Below are positions 45,895-56,991 of a DNA stretch of 64,000 nucleotides, in pieces. Every line of letters starts with the position of its first letter. Positions within the stretch are counted from its first letter, which is position 1. Position numbers and translations under genes: made by a program. Under the pieces are notes generated by a model. It was given only the letters and a program-made list of their open reading frames with translations, did not search any database and was not told where the DNA came from. Origin of the DNA: Cymodocea nodosa (lineage: Eukaryota > Streptophyta > Magnoliopsida > Alismatales > Cymodoceaceae); assembly GCA_036874045.1 (NCBI GenBank), contig CM072340.1:3549001-3613000 (forward strand), read 5' to 3'.

Positions 45895-48038
45895 ATTCGG
45901 CAAACCATTTAGAATTTAGAACAGTAGAGATCAGAGTGATTCCATGTTGTTGTGTAACTCCACGATGAGGAAGATGACACTTGAGTTCTGGGAAGATGCA
46001 GTGGACACAGCACAGTTTCTAAAAGAGTCAGAGGAATAGCACACATGGTAGAAGATTCAAAACACGACAATAGAGAAAGAGCTACAAAAGGTAGAATCAA
46101 AACTCTTCAACTTGAGGAAATTTTTGATTGAGTTGGGTATACAAATACCCCAAATAGTAGAATAAGAATCAAAGTAGCAACAGAAATTGCTTTAAGCAAA
46201 GAAAGAAAAATCAAGCCGAACAATGAAGTAGCCCTAGAGCTAATCCAGTGCAAAGCCAGATTATGGTTCAAAAAGTGCATTGCTGGTCGTGCAAGGGGTG
46301 CAATAAGGCGGTAGCAACAAGTAGAGGAAGAATAGGAGGAGCCGACTATTGAAAGACCTGTTCTTGAGGAATAGCAGCCAGGACCTTCAGTTCCACCATT
46401 TAAGCTGTTGGCACGAGCAGCAATGTTGGGGCCTTCAACTAAAGAAGAATTAAAAGAATTTCAAGGACTGGTTCAAGTTGGAAAAAACCAAGGAGAACCA
46501 AAAGATTTAGTAGTAGCCAAAGCACATCTGGTGTTTGATGCACTACGCAAGAGGAGGGCTGTAGAAAAATTGCAAGCCCAATATAAAATTAAATTTGAAC
46601 AGCATCAAGAAGGTACTGCCAGAATTGCTGTCAGATTTGTTACAAGAGAAGCTGAAGCTGGTCCTTCGAGACCAGCAAATATTGAAAAAATTAAACAGGA
46701 AGAGCCAGTACCTGTGGCTCAAAGGCGTGTAGAGCCTTTATTTATAGATTTAATATCAGAAGAAAAAGAGGAAGACCAGGCATAATTAATTAGAAGAAGG
46801 AAAGGAAAAGAGATAGTGCCTAAATGTAAAAAGGAGATTAAATCTGAAGTACCAATATCAACAGGGCCTATGGAGCCAATTTTTATAAACTTGCTATCCG
46901 ATTCGGAGGAGGAGCAGGAGCAGCAGTAGCAAAGGCAAAGAAAAGAAGAAAAATAGGTTGAAATTAGTCTACAGCTTGTACAAGAAGAAGAAACAAAAAT
47001 TAGGGCAGAAACTGAATTGCTTGTGACTCCATCCCAATCTGCCACAGAATCAGAAAGAACAGTGACAGTGTAGATTGGTAGTCAGGAGGAAGAAGAAAGA
47101 ACAGAAAATGAACAAAAAGCAAGTTTAAGTTCAACCTATGGTAGAGGAATATTAAGAACAAACCCCTCTAGAACAACAAAGTCACATTCCTAACCCGACT
47201 GAAGCAATAGTTTTGAATGAAGTACACTTTTGGAGTTAGGAAGCTTATAATAAATATCAAGAGATTAGGGATTATGATATTATATACAGTAGACCAGTAA
47301 ATTGGGACAGAATGCAAGAAATCAAAGAATTATTTGAATTCCAAGGTCTATTGAAGTTTATTTCTCAAGAAAGAGGGCATGCAGTATATGAGAATCTAGT
47401 GCCTTGCTTTTATGCAAACTTAAGAGAAGAAGAAGGAAAATTAATTTCCAACGTGGAGAAAGCTGATGTACAGATAACACCAGAGCTTCTCCACCACATT
47501 TTTGGATTGAAGAATGAAGGAAAAGAAATTTTGGAAAGCACAACTGTCGTAATGGACAGAATAGGAAATCAAGGATAGTTTGGCTATCAATCCTAATGTG
47601 CCTTTATTAAATAGACTAAATCATTTAAATGGTAAAGCACACATGGTAGCCAACATTTTAATTAAGAATATCTATCAACGACAAGGCCATGACATAGAAC
47701 TTAGTCAATTTGTCAAATGGGCCACGTATGCAATTGTAAATAGAATTCAAATAAATTAGTCTATAGCTTTTATCTCCAAGCTGAGAACAGTAAAGAAGAA
47801 ATTATTTTATGGAGATTTGATTGCACTGCTGATGGTGGATTGTATCGATTTCACTAAATGGGCATCAAAAAGGATCAAATCAAGAAACATTTTAGTGAAA
47901 GAGTATAGGAATTTTGTAGCTGCAAAGATTGTTGCACCTTCTAGAGGCATTACAGGAACTGTAGACAGAATTAACCAATTAGAGCAATAATTAGAAAAAC
48001 TTCAAAAGGAAGTAGATGAACTTAGGAATAGAGACTAA
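45895..48038 (+). pseudogene. Unit E ORF3, plus copy
   Basis: Uninterrupted relative of 28026-28845 joined with 21303-22345. The start is not clear; the ATG region is damaged. Readable parts: a basic segment with NEVALELIQCKARLWFKKC, an AKAHLVFDALRKRRA helix, PLFIDLISEEKEED, PMEPIFINLLSDSEEE, and the ORF3 core (IIYSRPVNWDRMQEI, LFEFQGLLKFISQERG, YENLVPCFYANL, TPELLHHIFGLKNEG, LNHLNGKAHMVANIL). It ends at 48036-48038 after VDELRNRD. Many stops, for example a Trp to TAG in the RIQIN block. Identity to the minus copy is about 90 percent in the core and much lower in the acidic part. Confidence 0.75.
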
Positions 48039-48992
48039 ATTGTATTATTCGTCTACTTTTATATATTTGTATGAAAAATATCTGATTTGATTATACTGTA
48101 ATTGATTCATATGAATGAATATATGTCTTTTAGATATACTTTTCATGCGTGTTTAGAATGATGAAATGAATAGACTATACTGAATGTTATATAATTTGTG
48201 GAACATTATGCATGAATGTTTAAAAAGATTTACAGTTTGCTGAATGACATGATTAAATAATAGATGCTTGAAAATATTTGCATGCTGCAAGGTAAAATGT
48301 AAATTCTGCATAACATGAAATGTATTGCAAGTTAAATATTTATATAATGTTCAGATTTAAATGAATTTTGATTAGAATGATGCATAAATGACATATATTT
48401 AACTTTATTTCAGTTAGCAGAATGCAGAGAAAAAAAACATAGAGGTACTTACGAGGAGTAAATTTAGAAGTTGCTAAGTGTTAACTCAACGAAGTAAGTT
48501 CGTTGAGTTAACTTAACTCCACGAGGTTAGTAATATAATATAAGGCAACTTCGTTGAGTTATCTATAACTCAATGAAGTTAGTCTGTGGAGTTAGCAATA
48601 GTAACCGACGTTGTTTCGTTGAGTTACAGATAACTCAACGAGGTTAGTTCGTGGATTAAGTAGAACGGTTATTCTTTTAACCATGAACGAAACTTCGTCA
48701 GTTTAGCAGTTACCAAAATTTGAAATTAGTAGTGGTACACGTACCTATAAAAATAGGAACCACGATGCACGTTGCAAGACACGTTCTTGCAACGAGATTT
48801 ATTCACTTTATGGATGTGCATTATATATATAAAATAGGATGTTATTTACAAGTTACCAACACTTTTAAAAGAAAGGAGAATGCGTTGGGGGAACTGGAAG
48901 GAGAAGTAGCTGATTCTACTTCATTCGTCAATAAATATTTACTGAATGGAAAGCTTCAGATTGGTATGTAATTAATCTTTTGCTATTTATTT
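48039..48992 (+). other. Unit E spacer between ORF3 and gag, plus copy
   Basis: AT-rich half (48039-48430), then a hairpin cluster: TTCGTTGAGTTA (48550-48561) with TAACTCAATGAA (48566-48577), and TTCGTTGAGTTA (48615-48626) with TAACTCAACGAG (48631-48642). A TATATATATAAAA box (48822-48834) and the short frame at 48720-48971 (MKLVVVHVPIKIGTTMHV) follow. It looks like an LTR-type promoter for gag, but no LTR ends or primer site were found. Confidence 0.45.
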
Positions 48993-50336
48993 ATGAGCAC
49001 ATGGACTTGTTCTCTAAGCACTAAATGATTAGTAAGAACACCAAACCAGGAATATTCAACATAGAGGCGTACTGAAACATTTTCTGAACTAGACTTTAAT
49101 GAAATCCTTTGGGGTGTAGCTAACCTTTCTTTAAAAGAGAACGTAGAGATGGCTGCTCTAGTAGAAAAACCATTAGGAGACATTCTGTATCCTGAATTAG
49201 TTGATGAACCTTCATGTATTCGATTGCCAAACTTTGTGGGAGATAGGTTTGAATTGAAATTTAATTATATTAGTCAATTGCCACATTTTCATGGATTAGA
49301 AAGAGAGGATGCCTATTATTTCCTTAGAGAATTTAACGAAGTTTGTCAAATGATGAAAATGCCAAACAAGAGTATAAATGCTATTAAACATAGATATATC
49401 CCTTTTGCTTTAAAAGACACAGCTAAGAGATGGTTATATACTTTGTCACCTGATTCAATTTCTGCATGGACTGAATTTTGCTCTGTTTTTCTGGAAAAAT
49501 ATTATCCAACACATCAAACGATTAAAAAGAAAAAAGAAATATTAATGTGTAGTCAAAAACAGGGTGAATCATTTTGGAAATATTTTGAAAGATTTAAAGA
49601 TTTACTGACTCAATGTCCATATCATGCAATGAGTAAAGCACAATTAATAGGTATAATTTATGAAGGCATAGATGTTTCAATGAAATCTTTATTAGAATCT
49701 ACTTGTCAAAATGGATTTCTGAAACTATGTAGTGAAGAAACATGGGCATATTTAGAAAACTTTGCAAAAAGAACTACATAGTGGGAAAACTCGGCTGAAG
49801 CTATAGTAGATAAAAGAATATTGCCAAGAGGAATGGATGAAATAGATTCAAGTACTATGCTTGAAGTGAAATTAACTGAATTAACAAAGAAAATAGAAGA
49901 GTTATCATTAAATCAAAAGCTAGCAGAAAAGAATGCAAACATTAATGATCTAGATATTATTTATGCTAGAAACTAGAAAGATAACTTTGGAAATTCTTAT
50001 AATCCTAATTGGAGAAATCACTCGAATTTATCTTGGAGAAACAACAATTTCCAGGGAGGAGAAAATGTAAATGAGAAGAATATACGTTATGAAGCATTAC
50101 TTGAACAAGGATCTAGAATAGAGAAATTAGAAAAGATAATCCAACAATTAAACAATCGTTTGGATTTTGTATTTGGAAATGCTGCAATTCAAAATTAAAA
50201 TAGAAATATACCAATTAGACAGAAGGAATCAATGGAAGTTAGACCCATTGGAGGATTGCCAATACAAGCAATACCTAACTCTGTCAATAGAACTGTTAAT
50301 GAAATTGATACCTCTTCTAGGAGGATAACTGAATGA
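48993..50336 (+). pseudogene. Athila-like Ty3 gag, unit E plus copy
   Basis: Best-preserved Gag capsid in the window. The start at 48993 (MSTWTCSLSTK) is upstream of the longest frame and conserved in the minus copy; one stop follows it. The open part from 49149 carries LYPELVDEPSCIRLPNF, HGLEREDAYYFLREFNEVC, IPFALKDTAKRWLYTLSP, FLEKYYPTHQTIKKKKEIL, SFWKYFERFKDLLTQCPYH and ETWAYLENFAKRTT. A coiled coil and SYNPNWRNHSNLSWRN follow. It has no CCHC knuckle and ends at 50334-50336 without protease. Stops at 49779, 49975 and near 50200. Confidence 0.85.
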
Positions 50337-50522
50337 AGTAGTATAACTAAAGTAACTATATGTATATATAAGTCTATTTATAGTTAGTAGTATTGTAGAG
50401 TTAGTCCTTAACTCAATGAACTTAGTCCAATGAGTTATGCCCTAACTTCACGAGGGTGTGTAGTAGTTTTGTTAATTTTTGTCTCTATTAAAATTTTTGT
50501 TTGTGTTATACAGAATCAACAA
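50337..50522 (+). other. Gag to F-box spacer, plus copy
   Basis: Has a TATGTATATATAAG box near 50357-50371, the GTTGAGTTA-class motif pair near 50397-50445, and GTGTTATACAG just before AATCAACAAATGG. Same order as in the minus copy. It could serve as a promoter, or as an intron end joining a gag leader to the F-box exon. Confidence 0.4.
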
Positions 50523-51654
50523 ATGGAATTGATGCAATTACCGCTAGATGCACTAAGTGAATTACTGAGTAACTTGTCAGCTAAAGATCTGTGTAGGTTG
50601 TGTATCAAAGGAAATTAAAGACTATATTGAAGAAAAATATTTTCATGGACTACAAGCTGCAAAAATAACTAAGATTAGAGATGGATTCATATGGAAGTCA
50701 TTTAATCGTAGTTCAATTACCCATGAATATCTGAATATGGAAGAAACTACTGGAATTCCACCCAATACATTAGAAGGAATAGATCATATTATGGGGAGGG
50801 ATGAAGGATTAATCATATACAGGACCAGACTAAGGTATGCAAGTCTATTACCTGATATTTTGATAAGAAATCCTATCACAAGAGAAGAATAGAATATAGG
50901 AAGACCTAATAGATATGAAGTACCAACTGTAAATTGTAGGTCAGCTTTAATATTTTTTGATAAAAATTCTACCATTCCTAAAAAATTATATTATTGGAGA
51001 CCTACAAGAAATTGGGATGAAGATTTATGCTTGAGTGTGTATAATTTTTTGAATAGATCTTGGACTGAAAACACTATGATATATCTAGGATAGAAATCAT
51101 TAATTAACATCATGGATGTCATACTTGATGGATATATATATCTTGTCACAGATATATCAGTTGCATTTAGATCTGATTTATACATAGTAAGCATAGATAA
51201 TTATGATGAATATATAGAAATTTTACCTATACCGAGAGAAATAGCTAAACCACCATCTACAGAATTTGATAAAATTCAAATAGGGATGTGGTATAATGAA
51301 TATGATGATCTTACTTTATCTCTAATAAGATGGTGGGATGAATTGATGAAATTTCAAATATGGATTATGAAAGACATAAATGAATGGAAGTGGGAAGAGG
51401 AATATATTGAAATAGATGTAGAAATAGAAACTGCTACATTATCCTGGAACTGAAAAGGATCCCTTTCTGCATTTCATTTCATTAATGGTAATACAATTGT
51501 ATTTAGCATTGATAATATATTGCAAGTTTACAAATTAAGAAGGAACAAGAACTGCATTAAAACAGAATTAATAGCAAGAAGAATTATGCCTAAAAAGTTT
51601 GCTTGGACTGACACGTTTATTCCATTTGTTTCTACTTTTCAATCATGTTCTTAA
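50523..51654 (+). pseudogene. Captured F-box gene, unit E plus copy
   Basis: About 377 codons. F-box at the N-terminus (LPLDALSELLSNLSAKDLCR); five bases lost right after it shift the frame (GTAGGTTGTGTATC against the longer minus-copy text). Later segments match the minus copy: GIPPNTLEGIDHIMG, LIRNPITRE-like, LDGYIYLVTDISVAF, LYIVSIDNYDEYIEILPIP, then WYNEYDDLTLSLIRWWDELM. Here Trp is intact where the minus copy has TAG. The C-terminus FAWTDTFIPFVSTFQSCS ends at 51652-51654. Different lesions in the two copies show that the captured gene was intact before duplication. Nucleotide identity looks above 90 percent over the first third. Confidence 0.75.
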
Positions 51655-52134
51655 GTTGTGATTTTGTGTGTTTAATGTTGTGTGTATTCTGCATTTATTT
51701 TTTGAAAAAAAGAAAAAAAAAATTAGTTTTAATTTTATTTTGTAAAAACACAAACAAAAACAAAATATCAATCCAGTTTGTTGGTATCTGTTCTGGGAAA
51801 CCAACTAGCTTGCTTGTGAGCCACCAAAGGCATAGGAGCCTGGGTTCCACACAAGACATTGATTTGTCAATATCTGTTAAATGTTATTTTGTTATATATT
51901 CTACTTTTATCTATGAATCAAAAGTTTTTTAGAATCAAAAATCGAAATATGTAGAAGGAGATACAAACGAAACAAGGTATGTAATTGATTACTTATCTTG
52001 AATTTAGATTTAATCTCATTCGTTGAGTTAGGTGCTAAGTCAACGAAACTGTATTCATGTCTGCTACAATTACTGTATTTATTGTCAAATCTTTTACATT
52101 GAGGAGAATGCAAAATGTGGGTATGGGGGGTGGT
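51655..52134 (+). other. Unit E 3' region with Athila-type polypurine tract
   Basis: Contains a block ending GAGCCACCAAAGGC like the post-integrase repeats of Athila elements, a GTTGAGTTAGG hairpin near 52020, and TTGAGGAGAATGC followed by GTGGGTATGGGGGG (52117-52130), close to the Athila polypurine context as I know it. So gag and the F-box gene lie where gag-pol would, between a possible 5' promoter and a polypurine tract. Confidence 0.55.
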
Positions 52135-52615
52135 AATTAAAGTGATAGCCATGTAAGTTTGTTAATTAAAGAAATTAGAATGGTATTGAAAAGTTTTGTG
52201 GAAATTGAAAATTTTTTATGAACTTGCTGTAACTATCCGATAATTGAGACTATAAAATTTTTATAAATTGTAACTACTTGAATGTTATATTTAGAAGGCT
52301 ATATAAGATGCTATAGAATTTACTATTTATGCAAATCTAGATATAGTATCTTATGTTTTTTCTGAATTTCATGAGTTTAACAGTTTCACGATTTTAAAAT
52401 GAAATCAGAATGCTTAATGAAAAATCAGTAAATTATCTGAAGTCCTGAAGGAGCTGAAATATGAATTCTAGATTAAATGAAACTTGTAGAATGATTTGTG
52501 CAGATCATATTAAACTACAGAAAAAGTATGAGCTTATTGTTATGGATTCATATTTTCAATAAATGATAGAAGCAAGACTATATGAGATTGATGTTTTATT
52601 GCATCTGTATTAAAG
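52135..52615 (+). other. Diverged SireB-like post-pol segment
   Basis: Loosely matches 44930-45300 (CGATTTTAA, ACTTGTAGAATGA, AAAAGTATGAGCTTATTG, TTTTATTGCATCTGTATTAA) but with many differences. It joins SireB gag text at about 52616 through AGAAAATTCTCAG. No gene. Confidence 0.5.
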
Positions 52616-54592
52616 AAAATTCTCAGATCCCTAAGTTCTAAATGGTCTTAGAAAGTAACATCAATTGAGGAATCAGGAGATTTAAATGTTTATACTATGA
52701 ATGAACTTATAGGAAATTTAACAGCTTATGAAGTTCAATTAAATGAATCACTAAGTCACAACAAACTAAAAATGAAGAAAGAAATAGCCTTTGAAATTAA
52801 TTCAAATTCTGATATATCTACTGATTCTGACGAGGATTTGATTTTGCTGACTAGGAAATTCAAGAAAGCATGAAAAGCTAGGAAACAACAAAGGAACAAA
52901 AATGATAAACCCTCAACGTCAAAATCATTGAATGACAAGAATTCTTCATCCAGAAAGTATGTATGTTACAATTGTAAGAAACCTGGACATCTTTCTCCAG
53001 ACTGTCCTATGAGGAAAAATGAAAAGCATAGTAGAACAAATCAAAAGAAGACAGCTCAAAAAACTCAGAAAAAGTTTTACAAGAAAAAAGCATTGAAGGT
53101 CACTTGGGATGACACGTCTGAATCTAAGGAATCAGCATCAAAATCTTCACATTCAGAAGGAGAACAAGAGTTAGAAGACGTTGCTCATGTGTGCTTCATG
53201 GCAGATGAGTCTGAGGTAATATCTGATCCTGAAAGTCATTCAGATTTCAACTTTGATGAATTATTATGTGCTTATCATGCATTATTACAAAAACTTAAAG
53301 TATGTAAACTGGAAAATAAGAATATTAGAAAATCTTCATCTATTATGGAAGAAGAAAATTGTTTCCTGTTTACTACTTTAGAAAAGTTTAAATGTGATAA
53401 TGAAAATCATGCTAGAGATTTGCAAAAATTTAGATTTAGTGAATGTATCTTGCATGAACAAATACAGAATATAAATGCTGAAAAATTAAAGATAGAATCT
53501 GAAAATGAAATATTGAGAAACAATATAAATGAACTTGAATTAGAGATAGATAAATTAAAACTGAGAGAGCAAGATTTAAATTCTACCATTGAGAAATGGA
53601 ATTTAAGTCAAACTAAGTTAGACAAACTAACTAGTACCCCTGCGGTGTCTTATAAATTTGGCTTAGGATTTGATTATCCTGAATCTCAAGCCAATAAAGG
53701 ATTTATTAGTTGCAGTTCAAGTAAATCTAAGACTAAAATTCCTTTTATTATGAAACAAGGTAATAAATATGTAGAAGTAGGTACTTCAAGAGATGAATCA
53801 TGCAGTAATAATATAAATCAATGTGATTTGTCAAATTGTACTTCTAACATGACTATAAATGTTTCTAAAAATCTTGTTTCTTGTTTTGGAAATTCAGTTT
53901 CTAATGGTTCTAAAATTTCAGACAAATGTAGTAAACTGAAAATTCAGAAACCTGAGCATGTAATTCAATACACTAGTATTAGACCAATTACTCATTCTGC
54001 ATGTGATAAAACTAAAAATTCTTGTGCAGAAAAAGATTTTGTATGTACGAAAAATGTTAATACAAGTACAAAATCTTGGTATGAACTTACTAAAATGTAT
54101 GAGCATGACCGAAATAAATTAACATCTGATAAAAATCAGTTTGGTCTTGATTATACTACATCTGAAAACAAAAAGAATGATTGTAAAAGTAATAATGCTA
54201 TATGTGAGTATGAAACTAATGATAAATCAATAGTACTTACAAAAAATAAGAATATAAATGATAATGTTAAACTATTTTTAAACAAAAAGAAGAAATATGC
54301 GTTTAATGAACTTGATTCTCAACAACAATGGGTACCAAGAAAAAGTTTTTCTTAATTTGTGTTGTAGGAGGAGACAACATCAAAATGGATCTTGGACAGT
54401 GGAGCGTCGTGTCACATGACCGGATAGAAAAGTCTATTACAAAATTTTACAAATACCATGAAAGGAAGTGTAACATTTGGAAACAAAAGCAAAGATAAAA
54501 TCATAGGTATGGGCAATGTTCAAATAACTCCTACTTGTGTTATTTCGAATGTACTATATGTAGAAAACCTAGGATTTAATTTGCTGAGTGTC
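52616..54592 (+). pseudogene. SireB B2 gag (5'-truncated) and protease stub
   Basis: Begins inside Gag at KKILRSLSSKW. It keeps the zinc knuckle CYNCKKPGHLSPDCP and a long open stretch (52928-54355) with KVTWDDTSESKE, the acidic region and coiled coil. The protease WILDSGASCHMTG is followed by the same TAG as in B1, then KSLLQNFTNTM and NLGFNLLSVT. At 54590-54594 it joins the RT tail; integrase and catalytic RT are missing. Confidence 0.87.
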
Positions 54593-55415
54593 ACAAATGG
54601 ATAAAGGTATATTTTTAAATCAAGAAAAATATGTAGATGAAATGCTTAAGAAATTTAATTTTAATGATACAAGGATTCGAGGAACTCCTATAAGTACTAC
54701 TTTAAAGTTAGATATTGATGACATAGGAAAATCCATAGATCAAAGAAAATACAGAAGTATGATTGGTTCTTTACTTTATTTGACTACTAGTAGACCTGAT
54801 ATTATGTTTGCTGTGTGTGTTTGTGCTAGATTTCAATCTAATCCTAAAGAATCACACTTAATTGCAGTTAAAAGAATATTTAGATATATACAAGGAACTA
54901 AAAATTTTGGACTGTATTATTCTAAGGATAGTTCAATAGATCTTATAGGATATACTGATGCTGATTATGCAGGATCTAAATCTGATAGAAAGAGTACTAG
55001 TGGCACATGTCAATTATTGGGAAATAATTTGGTGTCATGGTTTAGTAAATAGCAAAACTGTGTAGCACTTTTTATTACAGAAGCTAAATATGTTGCTGCT
55101 GCATTGTGTTGCACTCAGATTTTATGGATAAGGCAAACTTTAGAAGATTTTGGATTATCTTATGATACAACTGAGATTTATTATGACAGTAGTTTTGCAA
55201 TAAATCTTTCCAAAAATCCTATATTACATTCAAGAGCAAAACATATAGAGGTTAGACATCATTTTCTAAGAGATAACGTAATTAAAGGAAAAATTAAATT
55301 AGAATTTGTGTCTAGTAAAAATCAATTAGCTGATATATTTACAAAACCTCTAGACGAAAATACATTCTGCAATATTAGATTAAATTTAGGTATTTGTAGG
55401 CTATGTGATGTGTAA
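54593..55415 (+). pseudogene. SireB B2 RT tail and RNase H
   Basis: Starts at QMDKGIFLNQEKYVDEMLKKF. Contains SLLYLTTSRPDIMFA, GYTDADYAGSKSDRKSTSG, then TAG at 55050 (AAG in B1). The STTEAEY box is changed to FITEAKY and the usual Cys-Asp-Ser to YDSS. Ends LGICRLCDV at 55415. Confidence 0.87.
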
Positions 55416-56925
55416 AATGCTTAAACTCCACATAAAAAGATAAATATTATTGATGATGTTGTTCACCTCATAGATATTATATACTTATTATAAATATCTA
55501 AAGTAATATCTAAACTGTTGCTTAAGATACTATGTATTTATTGTAAAATCATAGTAGTATCTTATTGATTTTAAGTAGTTTATGAATTTTAATGATTTTT
55601 ACGATTTTAAGTGGAAATGTAAATGAAAAACATTAAATACTTCTGACATTCTGAAATTTTTATTAAATGTTTTCTTTGAATTAAGGAAAATGCATATGAT
55701 CATGCATAAATTTGACTTAATTGATTAAACTTGTAGAATAAGTTATATGTAACTCATCTTAAACTGTTAATCAAAAGTATAAGCTTATTGAAATTGATTC
55801 ATATGCTTAGTACAATCATAGAAGTAAAAATTGTATGAGATTTGTGTTTTATTGCATCTGTATTAATGGAATACATATATACTGTGCTTAAAATGAAAAG
55901 TGCTTACAAAGTGAAAATCTTTGAGAGTTTATTGATCAGTTTGATCACGAGCCTTTTGTACTTAATCAGATAGGTATGTAAGGATTGTTATCCAGAAAAA
56001 AGATTCTTTAAATCTGGCAACCTAAGGTCTTGATCAGATCTGGGATTGTTGACTGAGAGCTCATTACATGGGTACATTAGAAAGCTCTTGTATGATTCAA
56101 GCTTTTCAAACTAACTTTTAAAGAAAATTATCAATATTCACTATTTTGAAAAAAAAATAATAATAAAATGTTGTTTCATTAATTACAGATATCTTTGAAT
56201 CGCATGTAGTTTCTACCAATATGACTACTGATTTATTGAATCAACATTAGTACTTTTGAAAATGTTTATTTGAGATACATTCTTTTATTCTCCTTGAATT
56301 AATCACATTGAGTTCAAAGTTGTGTTTTGATTCATATACAGTAGGAATTGATTCTGGAAATCATTTTTGATGATGACAGGAAAACGGAAGTCTCTGAAAA
56401 GAAAATTTAAAAGTATAGTTATACTTAACATCTATTGTCACTACAATTATATTTTGTATTTTGATTGAATATATTTGAAGTATATTTGTAGGGGGAGGAT
56501 TAACAATGTCGAAAACAGATTAATATATTTTAGAATACAAATCTTAGTTAATTTGAATTAATGTCCTCTTAAAATCTTGATGAAATAATTTAAAAAGACA
56601 AGTAGACTATTTTAGATTCAAAGGACAAAATGTTCAAATAGTTTACAATGTTCTCAAGATAATGTTAAGTTTAACATGTGTATTGTTTTCAGAACGTTTT
56701 AGTTGGAAGCATTCGAAACTTGTTTAAGTGTACTAACTAAACGTTATATTAGATAAGGTAACGTGTAAAACTGCCTCTAGATAGTGTTTTACTCGTTAGG
56801 TTAGTTAACTCAATGAGTTATACTTGAATATTTCGAGTACCTTGATTGAATAAGCTTTATTCAATTTTTATTTAATTTCTAAACCCGACTTCTCTTCACG
56901 TTGAGTTATATGCCTAAAAAAACCC
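55416..56925 (+). other. SireB B2 post-pol spacer
   Basis: A 1.5-kb AT-rich spacer with no convincing gene. Near 56490 is TTGTAGGGGGAGG, a polypurine-like block; near 56780-56825 are CTCGTTAGGTTAG and CAATGAGTTA motifs of the LTR class. It precedes the TATTTAAA box. Confidence 0.65.
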
Positions 56926-56933
56926 TATTTAAA
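56926..56933 (+). promoter_or_regulatory. TATTTAAA box upstream of SireB ORF3 (B2)
   Basis: TATTTAAA 59 bases before the ATG at 56992, with ACGTTGAGTTATA about 20 bases upstream. It matches 16320-16327. Confidence 0.45.
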
Positions 56934-56991
56934 CACTTATTACACAGGCACTTAGGTTATTTGTAAACTTTGTCAAGAAAATCTTTCCCGC

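Noticed and set aside
45861..45895. CTAGGGTTTTGGGG as a telomere or telo-box repeat
   Set aside because: Single imperfect unit, no array; only noted as part of the promoter-like block.
52135..52615. 3' LTR of unit E after its polypurine tract
   Set aside because: No similarity seen to the spacer 48039-48992 and no TG...CA ends; it resembles a diverged SireB spacer instead.
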